From: an uncultured bacterium
GTDB lineage: Bacteria > Bacillota_A > Clostridia > Oscillospirales > Oscillospiraceae
Assembly: GCA_945917385.1 (NCBI GenBank)
Contig: CAMEHJ010000018.1
Span: forward strand, 1 to 11,282
DNA length: 11,282 bases
Reading direction: 5' to 3'
The notes below the pieces were generated by a model. That model did not search any database. It saw nothing but the letters and a program-made list of their open reading frames with translations, and had not been told where the DNA came from. The position numbers were made by a program, and so were the translations under genes. The stretch's first letter is position 1. Every line of letters begins with the position of its first letter. This document shows, one piece after another, positions 1 to 6,567 of this stretch.

Positions 1-290
1 TGCTGGCTGCCTATGATCCCAAATCTGTTGAGGACATCATCGCTTTTCACCACGATTTTGAGAGCATCCATCCGTTTCAGGATGGCAATGGCAGAGTCGG
101 GCGTCTGATCGCGTTGAAGGAATGCCTGCACTTTCGTCTTGTACCGTTCATCATAGAAGACGCGAAAAAGGCGTTTTACTACCGCGGCCTTGCCGAATGG
201 GAGAATGAAAAAGGCTATCTGATAGATACCTGTCTTGACGGTCAGGATACCTTCAAGCGCCTTCTCGCACTTTTTGACATTGATGTATAA
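1..290 (+). CDS. Fic-domain protein, C-terminal part (5' end outside window)
   Basis: This is the last 96 codons of a gene that begins before the window; the frame runs from base 3 to a TAA at 288-290. The translation contains HPFQDGNGRVGR at about 66-101, a full match to the Fic active-site motif HxFx(D/E)GNGRxxR. Its histidine is the catalytic base and the GNGR loop binds nucleotide phosphates. Fic enzymes usually transfer AMP, or another phosphate-containing group, from a nucleotide onto a hydroxyl of a target protein. The active site looks intact, so the gene is probably functional. Only about 65 residues follow the motif, ending in a helical tail (ending LLALFDIDV). The N-terminal domain, which would show the subclass or an inhibitory helix, is not visible, so neither target nor an antitoxin partner can be named. 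It converges on the lipoprotein gene downstream. Confidence 0.88.
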   Translation, partial: LAAYDPKSVEDIIAFHHDFESIHPFQDGNGRVGRLIALKECLHFRLVPFIIEDAKKAFYYRGLAEWENEKGYLIDTCLDGQDTFKRLLALFDIDV

Positions 291-320
291 AGATAAAACA
301 GCATGCAGCGCTTCTTTGCT

Positions 321-384
321 GTGCACCTGTAAAAAGTAGACACCCACACTTTTGTGAGTGTCTACTTTCATTTTACAGGTGCAC
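321..384. repeat. 64-nt near-perfect palindrome between convergent genes
   Basis: The left arm begins GTGCACCTGTAAAA and continues AGTAGACACCCAC. The right arm is its reverse complement with one C/T difference and a short bulge (an extra TGA next to the A/T tract). The loop is only about 4 nt. The hairpin sits between the 3' ends of the Fic gene and the minus-strand lipoprotein gene, where a bidirectional terminator would be expected, but no clear T-run follows either arm. Its length and TGTAAAA...GTAGACAC composition also suit a MITE-like element or back-to-back insertion-sequence ends; that is inference. Confidence 0.75.
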
Positions 385-415
385 GCATCCTTTGAGGAGC
401 GGAAGCTTTTTGTAT

Positions 416-1327
416 TTATGATGCGTCTTCTTCTGCGGAGGCCTCTGCAAACTCATAGGGCTGAGCCGAGGCCGCTTCGGGAGGAAGAACTATTTCGGAG
501 ACGGCATTGAAATCAGCGACGCTTATGGTGATGACATCTTCAGTGATAAGCACCTGATCATCGGTGCTTTTGCCGCCCAGGGTCTTGGATATGCTCTTGT
601 CGATTTCACTCAGGGTCTCTGTCAGGTTTGCCTCGAAGCGAACGGGATAACCGCTCTCTTCGGCAATCCATACGGATACGGTTACACCCTTCAGGTCCTT
701 GACCAGATTTTCCCTGATCTTTGCCTGCTGGTTTTCGCTCATGGAGGAAATGCTGCTGAGCCTGCCGTTGATTTCCAGCATGGAAACAAGGGGCCCGCCC
801 TTGATAACGCCCTCGTAACGCAGGGCAGCTTCTCCGCCGATGCTTTCCTCTCCGGCTTTACGGAAGGAAATGTCACCAAGAGAGAAGGTTTTTTCCACGG
901 TGTCGGCGCTCACGTCCGGCAAAACGCTTTCGTCTTCCGTGGAAACCATGTACCACTGGCTGCCGTCGGTGAAGTATTCGGTGTACACGCCGTTTTCGGT
1001 GACCAGATAGGAAGTAGTGACCTGTTCGCCCTGCTCTCCGTCATATTCCAGAAGCATTGTGGTTGTGGACTTCATCCGGGGAGCGGAGCCGGTTATGATG
1101 CTGATTTCCATCACATTGGAGCCGGAATATGTGTGGCTTTCCTCGCCAAGGGTTTGCACCGCGGTGCTGTCAAGAATGTGTACGACGGTGAAGCTTGTAC
1201 ACGCACGGAATTTATCCATTGCGGCACTGACGGCGTCCGTATCTGCCTGATTGCCTTTGGAGCAGCCGGCAGCGCTGAAGACAAGGAACACGGCAATAAA
1301 CAGAACAGCTATTCTCTTTATAGTCAT
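416..1327 (-). CDS. Putative lipoprotein of unknown function
   Basis: The product is 303 residues from the ATG at 1325-1327, which has AGAAAGGA 10 nt upstream. An in-frame ATG 13 codons earlier lacks a good site and would extend in front of the signal peptide. The N-terminus is a typical lipoprotein signal: MTIKR, then a hydrophobic core, then SAAGC with Cys22 as the predicted lipidated residue, so the mature protein would be anchored on the outer face of the membrane. The rest is soluble, with alternating beta-rich segments and a repeated pattern of 'beta strand, glycine turn, charged strand' (for example LGGKS and ESIGGEAALRYEG). This recalls LolA/LppX-like or DUF6612-like lipoproteins, but I see no diagnostic motif. 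It is transcribed divergently from the flavoprotein lipoprotein gene and shares its roughly 290-bp upstream region. Function unknown. Confidence 0.8.
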   Translation of the reverse strand: MTIKRIAVLFIAVFLVFSAAGCSKGNQADTDAVSAAMDKFRACTSFTVVHILDSTAVQTLGEESHTYSGSNVMEISIITGSAPRMKSTTTMLLEYDGEQGEQVTTSYLVTENGVYTEYFTDGSQWYMVSTEDESVLPDVSADTVEKTFSLGDISFRKAGEESIGGEAALRYEGVIKGGPLVSMLEINGRLSSISSMSENQQAKIRENLVKDLKGVTVSVWIAEESGYPVRFEANLTETLSEIDKSISKTLGGKSTDDQVLITEDVITISVADFNAVSEIVLPPEAASAQPYEFAEASAEEDAS

Positions 1328-1370
1328 ATGGAAAGTGTCCTTTCTGAGCAGCTTATGAAAATACAAGCGA

Positions 1371-1399
1371 ATTATAGCACAAACTCTCCGTTATGTCAT
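1371..1399 (-). promoter_or_regulatory. Sigma-A promoter for the lipoprotein gene
   Basis: On the minus strand there is a -35 ATGACA (1394-1399) and a perfect -10 TATAAT (1371-1376) separated by 17 nt, about 44 nt upstream of the start codon. The -35 box is one arm of an inverted repeat, TGTCAT-9 nt-ATGACA (1394-1414), which could be an operator; that is only a suggestion. Confidence 0.7.
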
Positions 1400-1525
1400 C
1401 AGGTATTTATGACACAGCCAAACCGACATAAATCATAGCGCGGATGTAAAAAAATGACGAAAAGTGATGGATATCAAAAAATCAACAAAAAAGGCTGAAA
1501 ATTCGCAAAGATTTTTCACAAAGCC

Positions 1526-1554
1526 TTGATATTTTTTTCACTTTATATTATAAT
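1526..1554 (+). promoter_or_regulatory. Sigma-A promoter for the flavoprotein reductase
   Basis: A -35 TTGATA (1526-1531), a 17-nt spacer and a perfect -10 TATAAT (1549-1554) lie about 60 nt upstream of the start codon. The gene also has a strong ribosome binding site, AGAAAGGAG (1598-1606), 7 nt before its ATG. A strong promoter and strong site fit the highly biased codon use of the gene. Confidence 0.8.
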
Positions 1555-1613
1555 CAATGCGGTATGTTTACTGGCAGGATTATCCGGCCGATTAAGTAGA
1601 AAGGAGTATACCA

Positions 1614-3728
1614 ATGAAGAAGTTTTTCGCAATAGTCCTTGCGCTTTCCATGGTTCTGAGCCTGGCCGCATGCGGCGCATCTCAGCCTGCGAAGGAAGCT
1701 CCTGCTGCTGAACCCGACCTGTACACCGCAGGTACCTACAGCGCAGTGGCACAGGGCTTTGGCGGCCCCGTTTCCGTTGAGGTAACCGTAGACGCCAAGT
1801 CTATCACCGATGTCAAGTTTGCCGGCATGGAGGAAACTCCTGAGTACGGCGGCATGGCAATCCGCAACCTCCCCGAAGTCGTCCTCGCGGCTCAAGGCAC
1901 CGAGTTCGACACCGTCAGCTCCGCAACCTACACCACCGGCGCTGCAAAGCTGGCTCTGGGTGCTGCTCTTGACCAGGCAAAGGGTGTTCAGCCCGGCACT
2001 GTTCAGGACGGTAAGTACACTGTCGAAGTCGTTGGCCATGAGGGTCTCGTAACCGTTACCACCATGTTCGTCGGCGGCAAGATTCAGAGCGTTTCCATTC
2101 CCGCCAACAACGAGACCATCGGTGTTGGTACCTACGCTGTAAAGCGCATGCCCGGCAAGATCGTTGAGGCCCAGAGCATCAACGTTGACTCCGTTGCAGG
2201 CGCATCCGTCTCCTCCGCTGCTATCAAGCAGGGCGTTGCGAAGGCCATCGTTCTGGCCGGCGGCAATGTTGCTGACTTCCAGGCAGACGTTGAGACTCCC
2301 GTTGAAGTTAAGGACGTTCCCACAGAGGCTGACGTTGTCATCATGGGTGCCGGTACTGCCGGTATCATGGCTGCTGCCCGTCTCGCTGAGGCTGGCGTGA
2401 CCAACGTTGTCATCTTCGAGAAGTCCGGCATCCCCGGCGGCTGCTTCGCAACTGCTTACGGCGGCTTCAACAACACCGGTTCTCAGACCATTGAGAACTG
2501 GGGCACCGGCAAGTATGCATTCTGCGGCGACTGGGACAACGTTGTTGGCCCCGCTCTCCTAAAGGGCATCAATGCACGTAACCCCGAAAATCAGCGCACC
2601 GTTGAAGACCTGGTTTGGCTCAAGCAGAACTATGAAACCGGCGGTAAGCTCTACGACTGGATGACCACCATCGGCGTTGGCTTCGCTACCCTCGGCGCTA
2701 TCCCCAAGGCCACCGGCCCGGCCTTCGCACCCGGCATCTACTCCGGCGGCTGCGGCTATGCTATGGAGTTCTTCGTTGATCGTATCACCATGAAGGGTGT
2801 TAAGATCTTCTACGAAACCCCCGTTACCGACATCATCATTGCTGAAGACGGCTCCGTCACCGGTCTGGTCGCAACCGACAAGGCTGGCAACACCTACACC
2901 GTCAATGCAAAGGCTATCATGCTCGCTTCCGGTTCCTTCGCAAAGAACAAGGAACTCCTCAAGGAGTACCACACCGCAACTGCTGATGCATACTACAACT
3001 GCCCCGAAACCCTCACCGGTGACGGTCTGCTCCTCGGTCTGAAGGCCGGCGGCGTTGTTGACTACGCTCAGACCTACCAGCCCGGCTTCCTGGCTTCCTA
3101 CGACAGCCACTTCGAGCTTGCATTCATGCACTACACCACCCCCGGCATCATCGTTAACATCAACGGTGACGAGTTCGGCAACATCATGAAGGACAACCAC
3201 GGTATGATGGCAGCTGCAAAGGCTGATCCTGCCAACGGCGACACCTTCTACTATGTATTTGACAATGACAGCGCTGCTGCAACCCGCGACTACGAGGGTT
3301 ACCAGATGACCATCTACAATGCAATCTTCGAGAAGGGCGAAGCTGTCCACTACGATTCCGTAGAGGCTGCTGCAGAAGCTCTCAACCTGCCCAACCTGGC
3401 TGCTACCATTGAGAAGAACAACGAGTTAGCAATCAAGGGTGAGGCCAACGAGTGGGGCCGCGCTGGTCTGCCCTACATCGACACCCGCGAGGGTATCTGG
3501 CTCTGCCGCGTTGACCCCAACTACTACCTGACCACCGCTGGTCTGCGTGTAGACATGGACGGTCACGTTCTCACCGCTGAGGACGAAGTTATCGAGAACC
3601 TCTGGGCTGCCGGTGACGTTATCGGTGCTTACGAGGAGCGCGACGGCCAGAAGTACGGCAACGGCTTCAACGTTGCATTCATCTTCGGTTCCATCGTTGG
3701 TGACAACATGGCTGAGGTCGTAAAGTAA
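1614..3728 (+). CDS. Secreted flavoprotein reductase: lipoprotein with two FMN-binding domains and a fumarate-reductase-like FAD domain
   Basis: The product is 704 residues. It starts with a lipoprotein signal (MKKFF, hydrophobic core, LAAC with Cys20), so it is predicted to be anchored outside the membrane. Two FMN_bind domains follow (about 36-125 and 132-217). Each ends in an ApbE-type flavinylation motif: DTVSSAT (99-105, predicted FMN on Thr105) and DSVAGAS (192-198, predicted FMN on Ser198). A FAD_binding_2/fumarate reductase flavoprotein domain fills 238-704, with GAGTAG at 245-250 and the acidic FEK at 268-270. This layout is known from Gram-positive and gut extracellular reductases such as fumarate or urocanate reductases that respire an organic acceptor. 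By hand alignment to the Shewanella fumarate reductase, the catalytic Arg falls at Asn528 and the substrate-binding Thr-Glu, His and Arg positions are also changed (segments 501-530, 637-643, 679-684). Fumarate is therefore unlikely; the acceptor is unknown. Codon use is strongly biased (Lys almost always AAG, Asn mostly AAC), unlike its neighbours, suggesting high expression. It stands alone between its own promoter and terminator. Confidence 0.92.
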   Translation: MKKFFAIVLALSMVLSLAACGASQPAKEAPAAEPDLYTAGTYSAVAQGFGGPVSVEVTVDAKSITDVKFAGMEETPEYGGMAIRNLPEVVLAAQGTEFDTVSSATYTTGAAKLALGAALDQAKGVQPGTVQDGKYTVEVVGHEGLVTVTTMFVGGKIQSVSIPANNETIGVGTYAVKRMPGKIVEAQSINVDSVAGASVSSAAIKQGVAKAIVLAGGNVADFQADVETPVEVKDVPTEADVVIMGAGTAGIMAAARLAEAGVTNVVIFEKSGIPGGCFATAYGGFNNTGSQTIENWGTGKYAFCGDWDNVVGPALLKGINARNPENQRTVEDLVWLKQNYETGGKLYDWMTTIGVGFATLGAIPKATGPAFAPGIYSGGCGYAMEFFVDRITMKGVKIFYETPVTDIIIAEDGSVTGLVATDKAGNTYTVNAKAIMLASGSFAKNKELLKEYHTATADAYYNCPETLTGDGLLLGLKAGGVVDYAQTYQPGFLASYDSHFELAFMHYTTPGIIVNINGDEFGNIMKDNHGMMAAAKADPANGDTFYYVFDNDSAAATRDYEGYQMTIYNAIFEKGEAVHYDSVEAAAEALNLPNLAATIEKNNELAIKGEANEWGRAGLPYIDTREGIWLCRVDPNYYLTTAGLRVDMDGHVLTAEDEVIENLWAAGDVIGAYEERDGQKYGNGFNVAFIFGSIVGDNMAEVVK

Positions 3729-3765
3729 GAGACAAGCTCTGAAATACAAAGTACTTAAATAAGAG

Positions 3766-3798
3766 TTCCCCGGCTGCTTTGCAGCCGGGGAATTTTTT
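3766..3798 (+). terminator. Rho-independent terminator after the flavoprotein gene
   Basis: A 12-bp perfect GC-rich stem (TTCCCCGGCTGC paired with its complement), a 3-nt loop and six T's form a textbook intrinsic terminator 37 nt after the stop codon. Confidence 0.95.
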
Positions 3799-4032
3799 GT
3801 CTTGGGAAATACCGGGGTATTGTGGATGAGTTCGTGAGCGAGCAGAAGAAAACCAAATCCGAAATGGCTTGTGTCAGGATAAATCAAGTGATGATATGGA
3901 GGCGCGGATAAAGCTTGCAATTGATATGGCACTAAACGCCAAGTCAGATTTACAATGAAACAAATTTGGTGATGTTGGGAAACGGTGACTTGAAAGATGG
4001 TATAAAAGGCAAAATAGTGTGTAGGGAAAACG
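3799..4032. other. Gene-poor stretch, possible decayed coding sequence
   Basis: No convincing gene is visible. Two short open stretches look protein-like (one from the GTG near 3821 reading roughly VDEFVSEQKKTKSEMA; one ending at the TGA at 3956-3958 with MEARIKLAIDMALNAKSDLQ). They lie in different frames that run across each other near 3870-3890, as if a small gene had been frameshifted. Neither matches a family I recognise. No good promoter was found here. Confidence 0.35.
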
Positions 4033-4206
4033 ATGACCGAATGGGACAAACTATATCGCTGGCTATTGGAGAAGCAGAAAGTGGAGGGATATCTGAAGGA
4101 GGAAGTTCGGAAGATGTCGAAAGAGGAGCTGTTTCAGCTCGTGCTGAAGGTAGCAGAAGAGGCGGCTCGTTTGGAGGAGGAATCTCTGGAGCGGGACGAA
4201 AATTAG
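4033..4206 (+). CDS. Small helical protein, 57 residues, unknown function
   Basis: The ATG at 4033 has AGGGA about 6 nt upstream (4023-4027) and the frame closes at TAG 4204-4206. The product starts MTEWDKLYRWLLEKQKVEGY and is rich in Glu, Lys, Leu and Val (segments KEEVRKMSKEELFQLVLK and AEEAARLEEESLERDEN). It has no Pro, Cys or His. The heptad-like spacing of hydrophobic residues suggests one or two amphipathic helices or a coiled coil. There is no signal peptide or membrane segment. The stop codon lies within the base of the large inverted repeat that follows. The coding-like composition favours a real gene, but a 57-codon frame can occur by chance. I do not recognise the family. Confidence 0.5.
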   Translation: MTEWDKLYRWLLEKQKVEGYLKEEVRKMSKEELFQLVLKVAEEAARLEEESLERDEN

Positions 4207-4485
4207 TCCAACGGGAGTCGAACCTTCACCGGTTTTTACGGGCGGATTTCCGTCCGCACTTCGTTATTGTCCTTGTAAAGCCGGAAAGGCTTCACTGCGG
4301 ACAATGCCTCGTCCGGGCAAAAATCCGCTCCGTAAAAACTGCATGGCACATTTGAACGAGCAATATCGGGGCTGATTTTGCTGCGGAGGACGAAGGCTTG
4401 CTGACGCAAGTCGAGGACGACAAATCAAAAGCAGCCCGACAGTGCCGCTCAAATGCGATGAGTGTTCGAATCCCGTTGGACTAAT
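4202..4485. repeat. Large branched imperfect inverted repeat (possible structured RNA or mobile element)
   Basis: The outer arms (4202-4228 and 4459-4485) match in reverse complement at 24 of 27 positions, with the core TAGTCCAACGGGA. Inside are two further hairpin arms. Arm 1 pairs TTTTTACGG (4233-4241) with 4330-4338 and CGGATTT (4243-4249) with 4321-4327. It also holds ATTGTCC/GGACAAT (4266-4272, 4299-4305) and the apical AAGCC/GGCTT (4278-4292). Arm 2 pairs CATTTGA (4349-4355) with 4449-4455, CGGG(G)CTG (4367-4374) with 4432-4438 and CTTGC (4397-4401) with GCAAG (4406-4410). The whole is a three-way-junction or cruciform fold. The right end reads GTTCGAATCCCG, like a tRNA T-arm, but no complete tRNA can be folded. 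A structured RNA, a MITE or an attC-like recombination site are all possible. Confidence 0.7.
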
Positions 4486-4523
4486 AAAATCAAATGCTGA
4501 ATAATCGAAAGGAGCAATTCACA

Positions 4524-5327
4524 GTGAAAACAGCATTGACAATCGCCGGAAGCGATTCCAGCGGAGGCGCCGGTATTCAGGCTGACATCAAGACCATGAC
4601 GTGCAACGGCGTATTCGCCATGAGCGCCGTCACCGCCTTGACCGCGCAGAACACTACCGGCGTACAGGGGATTTTTGAGGTCAGCCCTGAGTTTCTCGGC
4701 CTGCAGATCGACAGCGTGTTTACGGACATCCGTCCCGACGCGGTGAAGATAGGCATGGTCGCATCGAAGGAGCTTATATCCGTCATCGCGGAAAGGCTCA
4801 GCTTCTACAAGGCAGAAAATATCGTCGTTGACCCCGTCATGGTCGCAACGAGCGGCGCAAAGCTCATCTCCGACGACGCGATAGACGCGCTGAAAGAGAA
4901 GCTCTTTCCGCTTGCAAGCGTGCTCACGCCCAATATTCCCGAAGCGGAGGTTCTCTCCGGTATGGAGATAAAGAGCGCGGAGGATATGTGTGCCGCCGCA
5001 AAGCTTATAAGCGAGAGGTACGGCTGCGCCGTGCTGTGCAAGGGCGGCCATCAGCTCAACGACGCAAACGACCTGCTCTTCCATAAGGGCGTCTCCCACT
5101 GGTTCAACGGCAAACGCATTAATAACCCCAATACCCACGGCACCGGCTGCACACTCTCAAGCGCCATCGCTTCAAACCTCGCAAAGGGCTTTACGCTCGA
5201 TGAGTCCGTTGAGCGCGGCAAGGCTTACATTTCCGGCGCACTCTCGGCCATGCTCGACCTCGGCGCAGGCTCCGGGCCTATGAATCATGCGTTTGACATC
5301 AGCGGTGAATTCGCAAAGGAGGCATAA
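4524..5327 (+). CDS. thiD: Hydroxymethylpyrimidine/phosphomethylpyrimidine kinase
   Basis: ThiD phosphorylates HMP and then HMP-phosphate to give HMP-PP, the pyrimidine half of thiamine, in the cytoplasm. The 267 residues match the usual family length. Ribokinase-fold motifs are in order: AGSDSSGGAGIQADIK (8-23), KIGM (75-78), VVDPVM (101-106), TPNIPEAE (135-142), KGGH (173-176) and the anion-hole motif THGTGCT (204-210), with Cys209 in the position of the known catalytic cysteine. I chose the GTG at 4524 because AAAGGAG (4508-4514) lies 9 nt upstream and the protein then begins VKTALTIAGSD as in homologues. An ATG 10 codons earlier lacks a site and adds unconserved residues. It is followed after 2 nt by the HMP transporter, so the pair is an HMP salvage operon. 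No TPP riboswitch consensus is visible upstream. Confidence 0.95.
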   Translation: MKTALTIAGSDSSGGAGIQADIKTMTCNGVFAMSAVTALTAQNTTGVQGIFEVSPEFLGLQIDSVFTDIRPDAVKIGMVASKELISVIAERLSFYKAENIVVDPVMVATSGAKLISDDAIDALKEKLFPLASVLTPNIPEAEVLSGMEIKSAEDMCAAAKLISERYGCAVLCKGGHQLNDANDLLFHKGVSHWFNGKRINNPNTHGTGCTLSSAIASNLAKGFTLDESVERGKAYISGALSAMLDLGAGSGPMNHAFDISGEFAKEA

Positions 5328-5329
5328 AA

Positions 5330-6502
5330 ATGGCAGAGAAAAGAACATCCCTGTTTGAAAACGGTCTTATCTGGTTCGGCGCGGGCGTGTCCATCGCCGA
5401 AATACTCACAGGTACCTATTTCGCAACGCTCGGTATGCAGCGCGGTCTGCTTGCCATACTCATCGGCCATGTTATCGGCTGCGTCATGCTGTTCGCGGCG
5501 GGGCTTATCGGCGGCAAGCTGCGCCGCAGCGCCATGGAGACCGTCAAGATGAGCTTCGGTGAAAAGGGCAGCATCCTGTTCTCCGCTTTGAATATCATCC
5601 AGCTCGTCGGCTGGACGGCAATAATGATATATGACGGCGCGCTCGCGTCCGAGGGTATATTCTCCGCGGGGCACTGGCTGTGGTGTGTGATTATCGGCGG
5701 TCTCATCGTTGCGTGGATTCTCATAGGCATCACGAACCTCGGCAAGCTGAACACTGTGGCTATGGCGGCACTGTTCATACTCACGCTCATTCTCTGCGCT
5801 AAGATATTCTCCGGCGGCAGCCCCGTCGGCGCCGTTGACGACTCTCTCAGCTTCGGCGCGGCGGTCGAGCTGTCCGTTGCCATGCCGCTTTCGTGGCTGC
5901 CCCTTATCAGCGACTATACGCGCGAGGCAAAGAAGCCCGTCGCCGCAACCGCCGTCAGCGCGGTGGTCTACGGTCTGGTCAGCTGCTGGATGTACATCAT
6001 CGGCATGGGCGCGGCAATCTACACCGGCGAATATGACATGGCGTCCATCCTGCTCAGAGCGGGTCTCGGCATTGTGGGACTTCTGATCATCGTGTTCTCC
6101 ACCGTCACCACCACCTTCCTCGACGCATACTCCGCCGGCGTTTCCAGCGAGGCTGTCTCCGCCAAAATAAAGGGCAAATACGTCGCAATCGGCGCGACCG
6201 TTCTGGGCACCGTCGCCGCAATCGTGTACCCGATGGACAACATCACAAACTTCCTCTACTTCATCGGCTCGGTGTTTGCGCCCATGATAGCCATTCTGAT
6301 AGCGGACTTCTTCATTTTGCACCGTGACGTCAGCAAGTGCTGCGCGGACGTCAGAAATCTTGTGATCTGGGTAATCGGCTTTGTGATTTACAGGATGCTC
6401 ATGAATGTGGATATCATCGTCGGCAATACTCTGCCCGACATGGTGATAACCGTCATTATCTGCGTCGTTGTGAACGCGGTCTGCGGAAAGAAGAAAGCAT
6501 AA
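5330..6502 (+). CDS. cytX: Probable hydroxymethylpyrimidine transporter, NCS1 family
   Basis: The product is 390 residues, almost entirely hydrophobic, with about 11-12 predicted membrane helices, as expected for the cytosine/purine/HMP permease (NCS1) family. The N-terminal block (SLFENGLIWFGAGVSIAEI, then TGTYFATLGMQRG) and the block WLPLISDYTREAKKP near residue 190 are typical of the CytX subgroup that imports HMP. Helices continue to the end, where a short Lys-rich tail (GKKKA) probably faces the cytoplasm. The start codon lies 2 nt after the thiD stop, and its Shine-Dalgarno AAAGGAGG (5315-5322) is inside the thiD end, so the two are probably translationally coupled. The thiD neighbour is the main reason to prefer HMP over cytosine as substrate. 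It ends just before a strong terminator. Confidence 0.88.
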   Translation: MAEKRTSLFENGLIWFGAGVSIAEILTGTYFATLGMQRGLLAILIGHVIGCVMLFAAGLIGGKLRRSAMETVKMSFGEKGSILFSALNIIQLVGWTAIMIYDGALASEGIFSAGHWLWCVIIGGLIVAWILIGITNLGKLNTVAMAALFILTLILCAKIFSGGSPVGAVDDSLSFGAAVELSVAMPLSWLPLISDYTREAKKPVAATAVSAVVYGLVSCWMYIIGMGAAIYTGEYDMASILLRAGLGIVGLLIIVFSTVTTTFLDAYSAGVSSEAVSAKIKGKYVAIGATVLGTVAAIVYPMDNITNFLYFIGSVFAPMIAILIADFFILHRDVSKCCADVRNLVIWVIGFVIYRMLMNVDIIVGNTLPDMVITVIICVVVNAVCGKKKA

Positions 6503-6514
6503 CGGAAATCAAAA

Positions 6515-6548
6515 AACGCCCGAAGAATCCACGGATTCTTCGGGCGTT
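6515..6548. terminator. Bidirectional terminator between cytX and the QueD-like gene
   Basis: A 16-bp perfect stem (AACGCCCGAAGAATCC and its complement) has a very tight loop. On the plus strand it is followed by GTTTTT. On the minus strand the six A's at 6511-6516 read as a T-run. It can therefore stop transcription from both convergent units. Confidence 0.9.
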
Positions 6549-6567
6549 CTGTTTTTGCGTATATAAA

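Noticed and set aside
1541..1558. Second Fur/PerR box overlapping the flavoprotein promoter (TTATATTATAATCAA)
   Set aside because: Only one half resembles the operator; symmetry is poor and the match is explained by the AT-rich -10 region.
2559..3350. Long antisense open frame (263 codons) inside the flavoprotein gene
   Set aside because: It lies wholly opposite a gene with clear domains and strong codon bias; the GNC-type codon pattern leaves the reverse frame open. Its Val/Gly/Asp-heavy translation has no domain or start signal.
3426..4049. 207-codon minus-strand frame across the end of the flavoprotein gene and its terminator
   Set aside because: It passes through a strong intrinsic terminator stem and overlaps the sense gene; the composition is not protein-like over most of its length.
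3966..4355. 129-codon plus-strand frame overlapping the small ORF and arm 1 of the inverted repeat
   Set aside because: Its Gly/Ser/Arg-rich middle (RRGGSFGGG) is the shifted reading of the GAG/GAA-rich small ORF, and it then runs through a hairpin. No ribosome binding site.
4464..4483. tRNA gene suggested by GTTCGAATCCCG
   Set aside because: The would-be T-stem does not pair (GAGTG against CCCGT), and no D-arm or anticodon arm lies at the required distance upstream.
4202..4485. CRISPR array or retron ncRNA
   Set aside because: There are no regularly spaced direct repeats (only one 8-bp direct repeat, GAGGACGA), and no reverse transcriptase or cas gene is in the window.
5285..6322. Antisense open frame of 345 codons across cytX
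   Set aside because: The His/Asp/Glu/Arg-rich translation is what the reverse of a hydrophobic membrane protein gene gives. No Shine-Dalgarno or motif supports it.
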